Assembly (NCBI RefSeq): GCF_003340565.1
Contig: NZ_QPLK01000005.1
Location: forward strand, 1 to 64,000
Source: Rhodovulum sp. 12E13
GTDB lineage: Bacteria > Pseudomonadota > Alphaproteobacteria > Rhodobacterales > Rhodobacteraceae
DNA length: 64,000 bases
Reading direction: 5' to 3'
Shown one piece after another: positions 54,600-62,527 of this stretch. The position numbers and the translations under genes were made by a program. Position 1 is the stretch's first letter; every line of letters begins with the position of its first letter. The notes under the pieces are model-generated. The model saw nothing but the letters and a program-made list of their open reading frames with translations. It did not search any database and had not been told where the DNA came from.

Positions 54600-55295
54600 T
54601 CAGGCGCCCGCGCTCTCTTCCCGGCCAGTGATGGCGGCGAGCAGCGCATGGCTCGCCATCTCGATATCGGTGCGGATCGCGGCAGCCAGCCGCTCGCCGT
54701 CGGCCTCCTCGATCGCGGCGAGGATTTCGGCGTGGTTGGCCAGCCCCCGGTCGGTCTGGCCGTAGTCGGGGTAGATCACGTTGAGATAGGCGCCGGCGCT
54801 CAGCCAGCAGCCCTCGATCATGCGCACGAGGTTGGGCATGCCGGACGCCTCGTAGACGGTGAAGTGGAAGCGCCAGTTGAGCGCCATCACCTCCTTGAAC
54901 GCGGCCCTCCGGTGCGCACCCCGCAGCACCGCATCGCAGGCGCGCAGCTCGTCGAGCGCGGCCCCGGAGATGCGCCCGGCCGCCGCGCGGGCGGCCGCCC
55001 CCTCCAGCGCGCAGCGGATGACGAGCAGTTCCTGCACCCGTGCCTCCGTCAGGACGGGGATCGAGGCGGAGCCGGTCGGCCCCGTCTCGAGCGCACCCTC
55101 CGCCACGAGGCCGTAGAGCGCCTCGCGTGCGGGAGTCAGGCTGATGCCCAGCGCCTGCGAGACCGAGCGCACCGTCAGCCGCGCGCCCGGCTCGAACCGG
55201 CCGGCCATGACCGCGGCGCGCAATTCCTGCCGGGCGCGATCCGCAAGCGTCTCGTGCCGCTCGACGGGGCGCAGGCCGTGCAGCGCGTCGCTCAC
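54600..55295 (-). CDS. GntR family transcriptional regulator (FCD type)
   Basis: The 231-residue regulator has an N-terminal winged HTH (PGARLTVRSVSQALGISLTP, AREALYGLVAEGALETGP) and an FCD domain (LNWRFHFTVYEASGMPNLVR, NHAEILAAIEEADGERLAAA). The start is GTG at 55295, overlapping the RidA stop (GTGA). It is the last gene of the E1-E2-DUF3830-RidA operon and is the likely local regulator. FCD domains bind organic acids, which fits a catabolic operon. Confidence 0.9.
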   Translation of the reverse strand: MSDALHGLRPVERHETLADRARQELRAAVMAGRFEPGARLTVRSVSQALGISLTPAREALYGLVAEGALETGPTGSASIPVLTEARVQELLVIRCALEGAAARAAAGRISGAALDELRACDAVLRGAHRRAAFKEVMALNWRFHFTVYEASGMPNLVRMIEGCWLSAGAYLNVIYPDYGQTDRGLANHAEILAAIEEADGERLAAAIRTDIEMASHALLAAITGREESAGA

Positions 55296-55693
55296 GCGGC
55301 CGCTCCGCAACCGACCATGGCCACGCCGCTGATCTCGACCTTGATGTCGGGGAAGGGGAAGCCCACGACGAGCGCGGCGTTGGTCGGGCGCACCCCGCCC
55401 AGCACCTCGCCCAGCACCGGGCCGACCGCCTCGAAGCTCTCGGCCGAGTCGACGTAGGTGGTGATCTGAACGAGGTCGGCGAGGGATGCGCCGAGCGCCT
55501 CGAGCGCCGCCTCGATGTTGCGCAGCGCCTGCCGGGTCTGCTCGGCGGGATCGGGCGAGATCGCGCGCTTCGCGTAATCCATGCCGATGGTGCCGGCGAC
55601 ATGGATCGTCTCGCCCACCCGCACCGCGCGGCTGTATCCGTAGGCGGCCTCGAAGGCCGAGCCCGAATCGTGGTTCTGCCGTTTCCCGCTCAT
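55292..55693 (-). CDS. RidA/YjgF family protein (enamine/imine deaminase)
   Basis: The 133-residue protein of the Rid superfamily hydrolyses reactive enamines or imines to ketones and ammonia. The family motifs VHVAGTIGMDYAKRAISPDP (near 30), QTRQALRNIEAALEALGAS and the C-terminal RPTNAALVVGFPFPDIKVEI are clear. The Arg of VRPTNAALV is the residue that holds the substrate carboxylate in active Rid proteins. Start and stop overlap the neighbouring genes by four bases each. Its presence suggests that the operon's pathway makes an imine, or acts on an amino acid. Confidence 0.93.
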   Translation of the reverse strand: MSGKRQNHDSGSAFEAAYGYSRAVRVGETIHVAGTIGMDYAKRAISPDPAEQTRQALRNIEAALEALGASLADLVQITTYVDSAESFEAVGPVLGEVLGGVRPTNAALVVGFPFPDIKVEISGVAMVGCGAAA

Positions 55694-56589
55694 GCCGGTC
55701 CTCCCTCTGCCGCGACGTTGCGGCGTGCGATCTCGTTGGCCTCCCACCACGGCACGTGCAGGTCGAGCCAGCCGGCCATGCGCCCGCAATAGAGCACGAG
55801 CTCGCCCAGCACGTCGCCCACATTGGCGCCCGGCTCGCTCAGGGCGGCGTGCCCCGCCTCCAGCGCGGCGCCGGCCTCGTGCAGGTGGCAGTAGCCCACC
55901 ACGCGGGCCAGCGTCAGCTCCAGCACTTCGCGCGCCATGGCGGCGCGCAGGGCATCGGCATGGCCGGTCTCGTTGCGCCAGAGCCGCCACAGCAGCTCCT
56001 GCGCGCGGCGGAACTCGCCCTCGGCGGTCACGATCGGCCCGAGCGGTATGTTCAGCCCCTCGCGCCGCAGCAGGGCGCGCAGCTCCTCCGGCTCGGCAGC
56101 CCAGGCCGCCCGGCGCGCCGTGCGCAGCGTGGCCAGCGGCCCCGTCGCCGCGCCCGGGCCGGGCGCGGCGACGGGAGTGTCATTGCCCCCTTCGGCGGAA
56201 AGCCGCGCCGTCAGGATGCGCCGGCCCGAGCGGCGGCGGTTGTCTTCGCCGAGGTCGCGCAGCCATGCCAGATCGCCCTCGTAGCGCCCCAGCAGGTTGA
56301 CCGCCGCCGTCTCGGCCTGAAGCGCGTCGTAGGTGATCTCGAGATACTGCCGGTCGGGGTAGTAGAGGAACGATCCCGCCGGCAGCGCATGAATGTCGGC
56401 GCCGCTCTCCAGCACTTCGAGGATCGGTGCCGGCCAGTAGATGTGCGCGCCCGCGATCTTGGAGCAGTGGATCGTCACCTCGACCGGCAGGAGCGACCGA
56501 AGCGCCGCCAGCGTGCGCGGCGCGTGCGCGTCTGTCAGGACGATGGGCGCGCGCACCCCGGCGCAGTCGAAGATCAGACGGCCGGTCAT
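55690..56589 (-). CDS. Two-domain protein with DUF3830-like N-terminus
   Basis: The 299-residue protein has a first 130 residues resembling DUF3830, a cyclophilin-like fold: RTLAALRSLLPVEVTIHCSK, AGAHIYWPAPILEVLESGAD and PAGSFLYYPDRQYLEITYDA. No catalytic site is established for that family. After an Ala/Gly/Pro linker, residues 160-299 form a helical domain I do not recognise (EFRRAQELLWRLWRNETGHA, VVGYCHLHEAGAALEAGHAA). The start at 56589 overlaps the upstream E2 stop and its stop overlaps the RidA start, so translation is coupled throughout. A long in-frame upstream extension is a shadow of the E2 gene. It probably works on an intermediate of this pathway. Confidence 0.75.
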   Translation of the reverse strand: MTGRLIFDCAGVRAPIVLTDAHAPRTLAALRSLLPVEVTIHCSKIAGAHIYWPAPILEVLESGADIHALPAGSFLYYPDRQYLEITYDALQAETAAVNLLGRYEGDLAWLRDLGEDNRRRSGRRILTARLSAEGGNDTPVAAPGPGAATGPLATLRTARRAAWAAEPEELRALLRREGLNIPLGPIVTAEGEFRRAQELLWRLWRNETGHADALRAAMAREVLELTLARVVGYCHLHEAGAALEAGHAALSEPGANVGDVLGELVLYCGRMAGWLDLHVPWWEANEIARRNVAAEGGPA

Positions 56590-57845
56590 TGCACCCCCGT
56601 CGCCTCGGCGGCCGTCACCGTCTCGCGCAGCAGGCGCGCGACCAGCTCCGGCGCCTCGACATGCGGCATGTGCCCGACCCCGGGCAGCAGGTTGAGCGCG
56701 GCATGGCCCGGCGCCGCAAGGGCCTGCCGCCACGGTAGGATCGCGTCGTCGCGCCCCCAGATCACTCGCAGCGGAAGCGGGCATTCGGCCAGTGCCGACC
56801 GCAGGTCGAGGGCCTGCGTCCCGTCCGGGAACAGCCGGTCTGCCAAGGCAGCCTGCGCGGCGCGCACCGCCTCGACCCGGCCGGCCATTGCCGCGCGGGC
56901 ATAGTCGTCGCCGATGCGCCGCGGATCGGCCACCAGGCGGCGCAGCCAGGGCAGCAGGCTCTCGGGCCGGGTCGCGCGGCAGAGCCCGTCGACCGCCGGG
57001 CCGTCGATCTCGGGCCCGAGGCCCGCCGGCGCGATCAGCGTCAGCGAGGCGACCCGCGCGGGACGCGCGCCGGCGAGCGAGAGCGCCACGGCGCCGCCGA
57101 GCGAGTGGCCGACCAGGTGGAGCCGTGGCGCCTCCACCGCGTCGAGCGCCTCCAGAAGGGGTGCGACCACCGCCTCGAAGCCGCCTCCGGCCGGCGCGGC
57201 CGCCCCGTGGCCCGGCAGGTCGGGCCGGATCAGGCGGCGCCCGCGGCCCAGTTCGGCCACGAGGCCCGACCACGTCGTGGCATCGGCGGCGAAGCCGTGC
57301 AGCAACATGACGGGCAGGGCGCCGCCCGCGGCTCTCGGCCCGCGCGCCAGCACCGCTTCCACGTCACGCCGCTTGATCCGCCCGCCGGGGCCGCTGCCCG
57401 TGACCTGCCGCAGGTCGAGCCCCGCCGCACGCGCGCGCCGCCGCGCGAGAGGCGACGCGACCACGCGGTCCGTCCGACCGCCGCCGCTCGCTTCCGCCTC
57501 CGGGCGAGCCGCGGGCGGCGCGTCTCTCGCCGCCCCTGCGTTGCCCCCTGCCCCCGCGTTGCCCCCTGTCCCCGCGTTGCCCCCTGCCCCGGCGTCGTCC
57601 TCTCCCTCGGCGAGCAGGAAGCCGAGCGTGGCGTCGACGGCGATCTCGTCGCCCTCGCCGGCGCAGATCTCGCCCAGCACACCGTCGCAGGGCGCCTCGA
57701 CCTCGGTCACCGCCTTGGCCGTCTCGACCTCGGCCAGCAGGTCGCCGGCGCAGACACGCGCCCCGCGGCTCACATGCCATTTCGTGACGACGACGGACTC
57801 CATGTATTCGCCCCCCGCCGCGCCGATGGTGATGGGTGTCGCCAT
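56586..57845 (-). CDS. acoC: Acetoin-dehydrogenase-like E2: lipoyl, E3-binding and alpha/beta-hydrolase domains
   Basis: This AcoC-type E2 has 419 residues. An N-terminal lipoyl domain carries Lys44 in VETAKAVTEV (the usual DKA is AKA). A Gly/Ala/Asn-rich linker with a (GAGGNA)3 repeat follows. A peripheral-subunit-binding domain comes next (ASPLARRRARAAGLDLRQVT, GSGPGGRIKRRDV), then an alpha/beta hydrolase instead of the normal acyltransferase. The hydrolase has LLHGFAADATTWSGLVAEL, nucleophile Ser in LVGHSLGGAVAL, Asp in WGRDDAILPW and His in PGVGHMPHVE. Hydrolase-type E2 is the hallmark of the acetoin cleavage system. The start is 9 bp after E1 beta. The true substrate may be acetoin or another alpha-diketone or ketol. 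No E3 gene is in the cluster. Confidence 0.85.
   Translation of the reverse strand: MATPITIGAAGGEYMESVVVTKWHVSRGARVCAGDLLAEVETAKAVTEVEAPCDGVLGEICAGEGDEIAVDATLGFLLAEGEDDAGAGGNAGTGGNAGAGGNAGAARDAPPAARPEAEASGGGRTDRVVASPLARRRARAAGLDLRQVTGSGPGGRIKRRDVEAVLARGPRAAGGALPVMLLHGFAADATTWSGLVAELGRGRRLIRPDLPGHGAAAPAGGGFEAVVAPLLEALDAVEAPRLHLVGHSLGGAVALSLAGARPARVASLTLIAPAGLGPEIDGPAVDGLCRATRPESLLPWLRRLVADPRRIGDDYARAAMAGRVEAVRAAQAALADRLFPDGTQALDLRSALAECPLPLRVIWGRDDAILPWRQALAAPGHAALNLLPGVGHMPHVEAPELVARLLRETVTAAEATGVQ
57538..57591. repeat. 18-bp tandem repeat, three units, in the E2 linker
   Basis: Units start at 57538, 57556 and 57574, each beginning GCGTTGCCCCCTG, with one or two substitutions. They encode a repeated hexapeptide (GAGGNA) in the flexible linker after the lipoyl domain, so copy number could vary without frameshift. 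Confidence 0.85.
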
Positions 57846-57854
57846 GCCGCGCCC

Positions 57855-58829
57855 TCAGGCCAGTGCCCGGCGGGCGGCGGCGGCGATGTCGGCGGCACCG
57901 GGGATCACCTCGCGCTCGAGCGGCTCGGCATAGGGGATCGGCATGTCGCGCGCCGCCACTCGCTCCACCGGCGCGTCGAGATCGTCGAAGGCGTGATCCA
58001 TGATCGTCGCCGCCAGCTCGGCGGTGTAGCCGCAGAAGCGCCAGCCCTCGTTGACCACCACCGCGTGGTTGGTCTTCGCGACCGACGCCGTGATGGCATC
58101 TAGGTCGAGCGGGCGCAGGCTGCGCAGGTCGATGACCTCGGCCGAGACGCCCTCGCCCGCGAGCTCTTCTGCCGCCTTTTCCGCTTCGAGCACCATCCGC
58201 GAGGTTGCGAGGATCGTCACGTCGCGCCCCTCCCGCGCCACCCGCGCCCGCCCGATCTCGCCCACCGCGTCGTCGGCCTCGTCCACCTCGCCGCGCAGGT
58301 TGTAGAGCAGCTTGTGCTCGAGGAAGATCACCGGGTGCGGGTCGCGGATCGCGGCCTTCAGCAGAAACCGGGCATCGGCGGGCGTCACCGGCGCGACCAC
58401 CTTGAGCCCCGGGATGTGGGCCACCATCGCGTCGAGCGACTTGGCGTGCTGCGCGCCGGTGCCCACGCCGCCGCCGCCCTGCGTGCGCAGCACGAAGGGC
58501 ATCGTGACCTGCTCGTTCCAGATGTAGTGGTAGATCGAGGCCTGGTTGACCAGCGCGTCGAGCGACAGCGGCAGGAAATCGGCATACATGATCTCGAGCA
58601 CCGGGCGCGACCCGGTCATCGCCGCGGTCACCGCCATCGCGGTCAGCGTCTGCTCGGAGATCGGCGTGTCGCGCACCCGGTCGCCGAATTGCTCGGCCAG
58701 CCCCTGCGTCACCTTGAAGACCCCGCCATACGTGGCGATGTCCTCGCCGAAGACGAAGATCGTGTCGTCGCGCGCCATCTCCTCGCGCAGGGCGAGGTTG
58801 AGCGCCTCGGCATACCGCATCGTCGCCAT
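57855..58829 (-). CDS. acoB: Acetoin/2-oxoacid dehydrogenase E1 beta subunit
   Basis: The 324-residue subunit pairs with E1 alpha in a TPP-dependent dehydrogenase. Family segments are YAEALNLALREEMARDDTIF, VFGEDIATYGGVFKVTQGLA, RVRDTPISEQTLTAMAVTAA, and EVIDLRSLRPLDLDAITASV followed by KTNHAVVVNEGW. The start at 58829 lies 2 bp after the E1 alpha stop. Assignment to the acetoin type rather than the pyruvate or branched-chain type follows from the hydrolase-type E2 downstream. Confidence 0.9.
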   Translation of the reverse strand: MATMRYAEALNLALREEMARDDTIFVFGEDIATYGGVFKVTQGLAEQFGDRVRDTPISEQTLTAMAVTAAMTGSRPVLEIMYADFLPLSLDALVNQASIYHYIWNEQVTMPFVLRTQGGGGVGTGAQHAKSLDAMVAHIPGLKVVAPVTPADARFLLKAAIRDPHPVIFLEHKLLYNLRGEVDEADDAVGEIGRARVAREGRDVTILATSRMVLEAEKAAEELAGEGVSAEVIDLRSLRPLDLDAITASVAKTNHAVVVNEGWRFCGYTAELAATIMDHAFDDLDAPVERVAARDMPIPYAEPLEREVIPGAADIAAAARRALA

Positions 58830-58831
58830 GG

Positions 58832-59818
58832 TCAGCGCCCTCCCTCGGGCCGGGCGGCATAGGGGGCGCTCGCAACGTGCGGCGCGAAGGCCGGCATCGG
58901 ATCGGCGAGCGCGGCCTCGAAGGCGGCCTCCATCTCGGCGCGCGCCTCCGTTTCGCACTGCTCCACCCGCCCGGCCCCGAGGCGGTCGACGAGCGCCGCA
59001 CGCGCCAGCAGGATCGGGTCGCGCGCACGCCACTCCGCGATCTCGGCGTCGGGCTGGTAGCCGCCCATGTCCGAGGTCGAGAAGCCCTCGACCCGATAGG
59101 TCCTGGCCTCGATCAGGCTCGGCCCCTCGCCGCGCCGCGCACGCTGCAGCGCCGCCTCGACCGCGCCGTAGACCGCCAGCACGTCGTTGCCGTCGATCGT
59201 CTCGCCCGGCATGCCGTAGCCCGCCGCGCGCACGGCGAGGTCGGGCACCGAGGATTGCGCGCTGTGATGCACGGTCAGCCCGTAGGCGTTGTGCTCCAGC
59301 AGGAACACTACCGGCAGGCGCCAGAGCGCGGCGATGTTCATGCTCTCGTGGCAGATGCCGGTCTGGGCCGCGCCATCGCCGAAGACCGCCAGCGCCGCCC
59401 GCGCCTCGCCGCGCAGCTGCATCGACAGGGCCATGCCCGTGGCGGCGGGGATCGACGCGCCGACGATGGCGTTGCCGCCCATCATGCCGGTCTCGACATC
59501 GCCCACCAGCATGTGCCCGCCGCGGCCGCCGCAATAGCCGGTCTCGCGGCCGAAGATCTCGGCGACCACCCGGCGCGGGTCGAGCCCGCGGCCGAGATAG
59601 ACGGCGTGGCCGCGATGCGTCGTGGTCACGTAATCGTCCGCCGCCATCGCCGCGGTGGCGCCGACGCCCACCGCCTCCTGCCCGTCGCAGCGGTGGATGG
59701 GGCCGCGCGTGCGGCCGGCCTTGTGCATCTCGCCGAGCTTTTCCTCGAGATGGCGGGTCAGCACCATCCTGCGGTGCATCTCCAGCAGGTCGTGATCCGA
59801 GGGTGTGTTGGCCGTCAC
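58832..59818 (-). CDS. acoA: Acetoin/2-oxoacid dehydrogenase E1 alpha subunit
   Basis: The 328-residue TPP-binding subunit has the diphosphate motif VFGDGAAQTGICHESMNIAA ending in LLEHNAYGL. RTRGPIHRCDGQEAVGVGAT, YVTTTHRGHAVYLGRGLDPR and GGRGGHMLVGDVETGMMGGN are typical of E1 alpha of the acetoin group. It is the first gene of a tightly packed six-gene operon reading to the GntR regulator. A 97-bp spacer with an AT-rich, partly palindromic site separates it from the B12-domain gene upstream on the same strand. Confidence 0.9.
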   Translation of the reverse strand: MTANTPSDHDLLEMHRRMVLTRHLEEKLGEMHKAGRTRGPIHRCDGQEAVGVGATAAMAADDYVTTTHRGHAVYLGRGLDPRRVVAEIFGRETGYCGGRGGHMLVGDVETGMMGGNAIVGASIPAATGMALSMQLRGEARAALAVFGDGAAQTGICHESMNIAALWRLPVVFLLEHNAYGLTVHHSAQSSVPDLAVRAAGYGMPGETIDGNDVLAVYGAVEAALQRARRGEGPSLIEARTYRVEGFSTSDMGGYQPDAEIAEWRARDPILLARAALVDRLGAGRVEQCETEARAEMEAAFEAALADPMPAFAPHVASAPYAARPEGGR

Positions 59819-59831
59819 CGTGCGCCGCTCC

Positions 59832-59850
59832 GTGTTATATTAGATACCAC
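59832..59850 (-). promoter_or_regulatory. AT-rich partly palindromic site upstream of acoA
   Basis: On the minus strand GTGGTATCTAATATAACAC has approximate dyad symmetry and lies 14-32 bp before the acoA ATG, in otherwise GC-rich DNA. It could be a -10 region, a binding site for the GntR regulator encoded at the end of the operon, or both. Confidence 0.45.
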
Positions 59851-59915
59851 TTGCCCAACGCGCCGGCGGCGTCAACCGGTGGCGATCCCCACCCCGGAAG
59901 ACGCGGCCAGCGGCC

Positions 59916-61715
59916 TCAGGCCCGGAAGAGCGGGCAGGTTTCCAGCATGTCGTCGAGGTCGCGGCAGGGATAGGCGCCGGCCGCGCGGATCTCGGCCGTC
60001 ACGTCCACCGGCAGACCGGAATTGGACTCGGCGGGGATCTCGTTGAGCTTGCCGCCCACCAGCACCGGAAGGGCGGCCCCGTGCCGCGCGAGTTCGTCGA
60101 TCACCGCCCGGGCGTAGGGCAGCGCGACGCCGTTGTAGGTGCTGACGGCGATGGCATCGGCGCCGGCCTCGAGCGCGGTAGCGACCAGCGCCTCGGCATC
60201 CACCGACACGCCGCCGTCGATCACCTCGAGCCCCAGCCCCTCCAGCGCGCCGCGGACGAGGTAGGCGCCGTGCTCGTGCACGTCGGTCGTGCCCAGCGCG
60301 ACCCGCCGCCCGGCCAACCGGGGCCGCAGCGCAGCGTGCCGCGCGGCCCAGTCCCGCGCGGCCGCGTCGAGCTCGCGCGCCCAGTCGGCGGCGACGAGCG
60401 GTTGCGCCTCCGCGTCGCCGGCCTGCACGCCCCACAGCGCCTCCATCCGCTTCGCCCCCAGCCGCCGGATCGCCAGCATCAGCGCCGCGGGGTCGGCCGT
60501 GTCGACACCGCGCTCGGTCAGCCCCGCGAGGGCGCGCGCCGCAAAGGCCCGCCCCCCCTCGACCAGCCGGTCGGCCACCGCGTCGATCCCGGCGGTGTCC
60601 ACCAGCGCGGCGTGGCCCGGCGCGGCCTCGGCCAGGCGCGCGGCGAAGAGCTGCGCGTCGAGGATCTCGTCGACATCGGGAATGCGCTGGTTCTCCGTCA
60701 CCGGCACCGGGTTGACGGCGTGGCCGGTCGGTTGCCGCGAAAGCGCCAGCAGATCGACCATCAGGTAGGCGGACAGGCTGGCGTAGTTCTCGGCCGGCCC
60801 GCCCCGGTAGGCCACGGTATTGCCGAAGATCATGCTGCCCGGCGTCTCGGTGACACGGGCCAGCGCGGCGTGGAACGCCGCACGCGTCAGCGGCGCCGAG
60901 AAGTGGTGCCCGAAGCAGAAGGCCAGCCGCGCGCCCACAAGATGCTCCACGATATGCTTCTCGATCAGCACCATGCCCAGCGCCGAGGCCATGTCGCGGA
61001 ACAGGCCCGCGAAGCCGTCGTCGAGATTGGAATGAACGAGGATCTCGGCCTCCTGCGCCGCGATGAGCCCCAGCGCCCGAACGGTCGCCTCGGTGGTCGC
61101 CACGTCGTCGTCCCAGTAGGGCAGGCGGAAGGTGAAGTATTGCCCGAGATTGCCGATGGCGGTGGCGCCCGCGGCGATGGCCGCCTGCGTGTTCTCCAGC
61201 GCGCCGGGCAGGCCCAGCATGAAGTCGCCGAAATGCGCGGCGGCCGGGCTCGCGTTGGTGATGCGGGCAAAATCCTCGGGCCCGTTCAGCACGATGCCCG
61301 TCCCGCGGGGGGCGTGCGCGCGGCGATCGGGCGGGTAGCCCATCGTCCAGTCGAGGGTGACGCCGAAGCGGTCGATCCGGGCGCCGCGGTTCGCCGCCGC
61401 CGCATGCAGCTCGGCCATCGCCGCGACCGTTCGGTCGACGCTGCGAAAGCCGACATGGGCATGCTGCATGATCCGCCCCTCGGCCACGGCCCGGCGCTTG
61501 TAGGCGGCCTCCGAGGCCACGCCTTCGGCCTCCAGAAAGCGGCAGGGGCCGAGCTGCCATTCCCCGGCCATCGCGCGACCCTCGGCGAGCAGCGCGCGTC
61601 CGGGCGCCAGCGCCGGATCGCAGAGGGAAAGCGGACCGGTCACGCGCGTCGTCCCGCTGTCGATGGCGCGGGGCGCCGACGGACACGGGGAAACCGGGTT
61701 GCCATCGGCGTGCAT
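59916..61715 (-). CDS. B12-binding-domain protein, candidate cobalamin-dependent mutase
   Basis: The 599-residue protein has a C-terminal cobalamin-binding domain with the classic D-x-H-x-x-G motif (Asp478, His480, Gly483 in TTDVHEHGAYLVRGALEG). An STYNGVALPYARAVI loop and a GGKLNE glycine turn follow. The N-terminal 430 residues look like a barrel domain (VALGTTD is preceded by ENTQAAIAAGATAIGNLGQY, HSNLDDGFAGLFRDMASALG and FCFGHHFSAPLTRAAFHAAL). I recall no named mutase that matches it; distant glutamate-mutase-like chemistry is a guess. The ATG at 61715 follows AAGGTGG; starts farther upstream would overlap the divergent gene. It precedes the aco-like operon on the same strand, so it may start that pathway. 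Confidence 0.75.
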   Translation of the reverse strand: MHADGNPVSPCPSAPRAIDSGTTRVTGPLSLCDPALAPGRALLAEGRAMAGEWQLGPCRFLEAEGVASEAAYKRRAVAEGRIMQHAHVGFRSVDRTVAAMAELHAAAANRGARIDRFGVTLDWTMGYPPDRRAHAPRGTGIVLNGPEDFARITNASPAAAHFGDFMLGLPGALENTQAAIAAGATAIGNLGQYFTFRLPYWDDDVATTEATVRALGLIAAQEAEILVHSNLDDGFAGLFRDMASALGMVLIEKHIVEHLVGARLAFCFGHHFSAPLTRAAFHAALARVTETPGSMIFGNTVAYRGGPAENYASLSAYLMVDLLALSRQPTGHAVNPVPVTENQRIPDVDEILDAQLFAARLAEAAPGHAALVDTAGIDAVADRLVEGGRAFAARALAGLTERGVDTADPAALMLAIRRLGAKRMEALWGVQAGDAEAQPLVAADWARELDAAARDWAARHAALRPRLAGRRVALGTTDVHEHGAYLVRGALEGLGLEVIDGGVSVDAEALVATALEAGADAIAVSTYNGVALPYARAVIDELARHGAALPVLVGGKLNEIPAESNSGLPVDVTAEIRAAGAYPCRDLDDMLETCPLFRA

Positions 61716-61768
61716 CCCGCCACCTTGCATGCGCCCGCGGTGGGCGACGGTGGCAGAGGGGACAGAGC

Positions 61769-62527
61769 ATGACATTGGGGATCATCGGCGTGGGGCACCT
61801 TGCCTCCGCCCTTCTGACGAGCCTCCTGCGTGCGGGCCACCCGGCCGGCCGGATCGTCCTTTCGCCCCGCGGGCAGGGGCCAGTGCTGGCGGCCCGGCAC
61901 GGCTTCGCGCTCGCCACCGACAACGCCGAGCTCGTGCGCCGCGCCGAGACGGTGCTGCTCGCGGTGCGCCCCGCCGACGCCGTCACGGCCCTGCGCGGCC
62001 TGCCATGGCGCCGTGGCCAGACCCTCGCAAGCGCCTGCGCCGGCGTGCCGGTCGCCGCGCTGGCAGAGGCCGCCGCGCCGGCCGGCATCGTGCGCATCAT
62101 GCCGATCACCGCCGCCGAGCTGGGCGCGAGCCCGACCCTCGTCTACCCGGCCAGCCCGGCGCTGGCGCCGATCCTCTCGGCCTTCGGCACGCCCGTCCCG
62201 CTCGAGGACGAGGCGCAGTTCGAGGCCGCGACCGCAAGCGCGGCGATCTACGGCTGGGCGCAGGCGCTTATCCGCGAAAGCGCCGCTTGGGCCGGCGCCG
62301 CCGGGGTGGAGCCCGCGGCGGCGCGGGTCCTCATGGCGCGCACCTTCGTCGCCGCGGGTCGGATGGTGGACGAGCAGGAGGCGACGATCGACGACCTGCT
62401 CGCGCGCGTCGTCACGCCGGGCGGCATCACCGAAGCGGGGCTGGCGCATCTGCAGGCCGCCGGCACGCCGGAGGCATGGCATGACGCGTGCGACGTTGTG
62501 CTGCGCAAGCTGCACGGCCGCTCATGA
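61769..62527 (+). CDS. Pyrroline-5-carboxylate reductase-like oxidoreductase
   Basis: The 252-residue NAD(P)-dependent enzyme resembles ProC. The N-terminal Rossmann motif is LGIIGVGHLASALLTSLLRA, the middle VLLAVRPADAVTALRGL, then RIMPITAAELGASPTLVYP. The C-terminal dimerisation helix region RVVTPGGITEAGLAHLQAAG corresponds to the VTSPGGTT segment of ProC. AGAGGGGACAGAGC precedes the ATG. It is divergent from the B12-domain gene by 53 bp and overlaps the convergent SDR gene by 6 bp. It may be a housekeeping proline enzyme, or act on a cyclic imine of the neighbouring pathway; the substitution of GHLA for the usual GNMG-type motif slightly favours the latter. Confidence 0.8.
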   Translation: MTLGIIGVGHLASALLTSLLRAGHPAGRIVLSPRGQGPVLAARHGFALATDNAELVRRAETVLLAVRPADAVTALRGLPWRRGQTLASACAGVPVAALAEAAAPAGIVRIMPITAAELGASPTLVYPASPALAPILSAFGTPVPLEDEAQFEAATASAAIYGWAQALIRESAAWAGAAGVEPAAARVLMARTFVAAGRMVDEQEATIDDLLARVVTPGGITEAGLAHLQAAGTPEAWHDACDVVLRKLHGRS

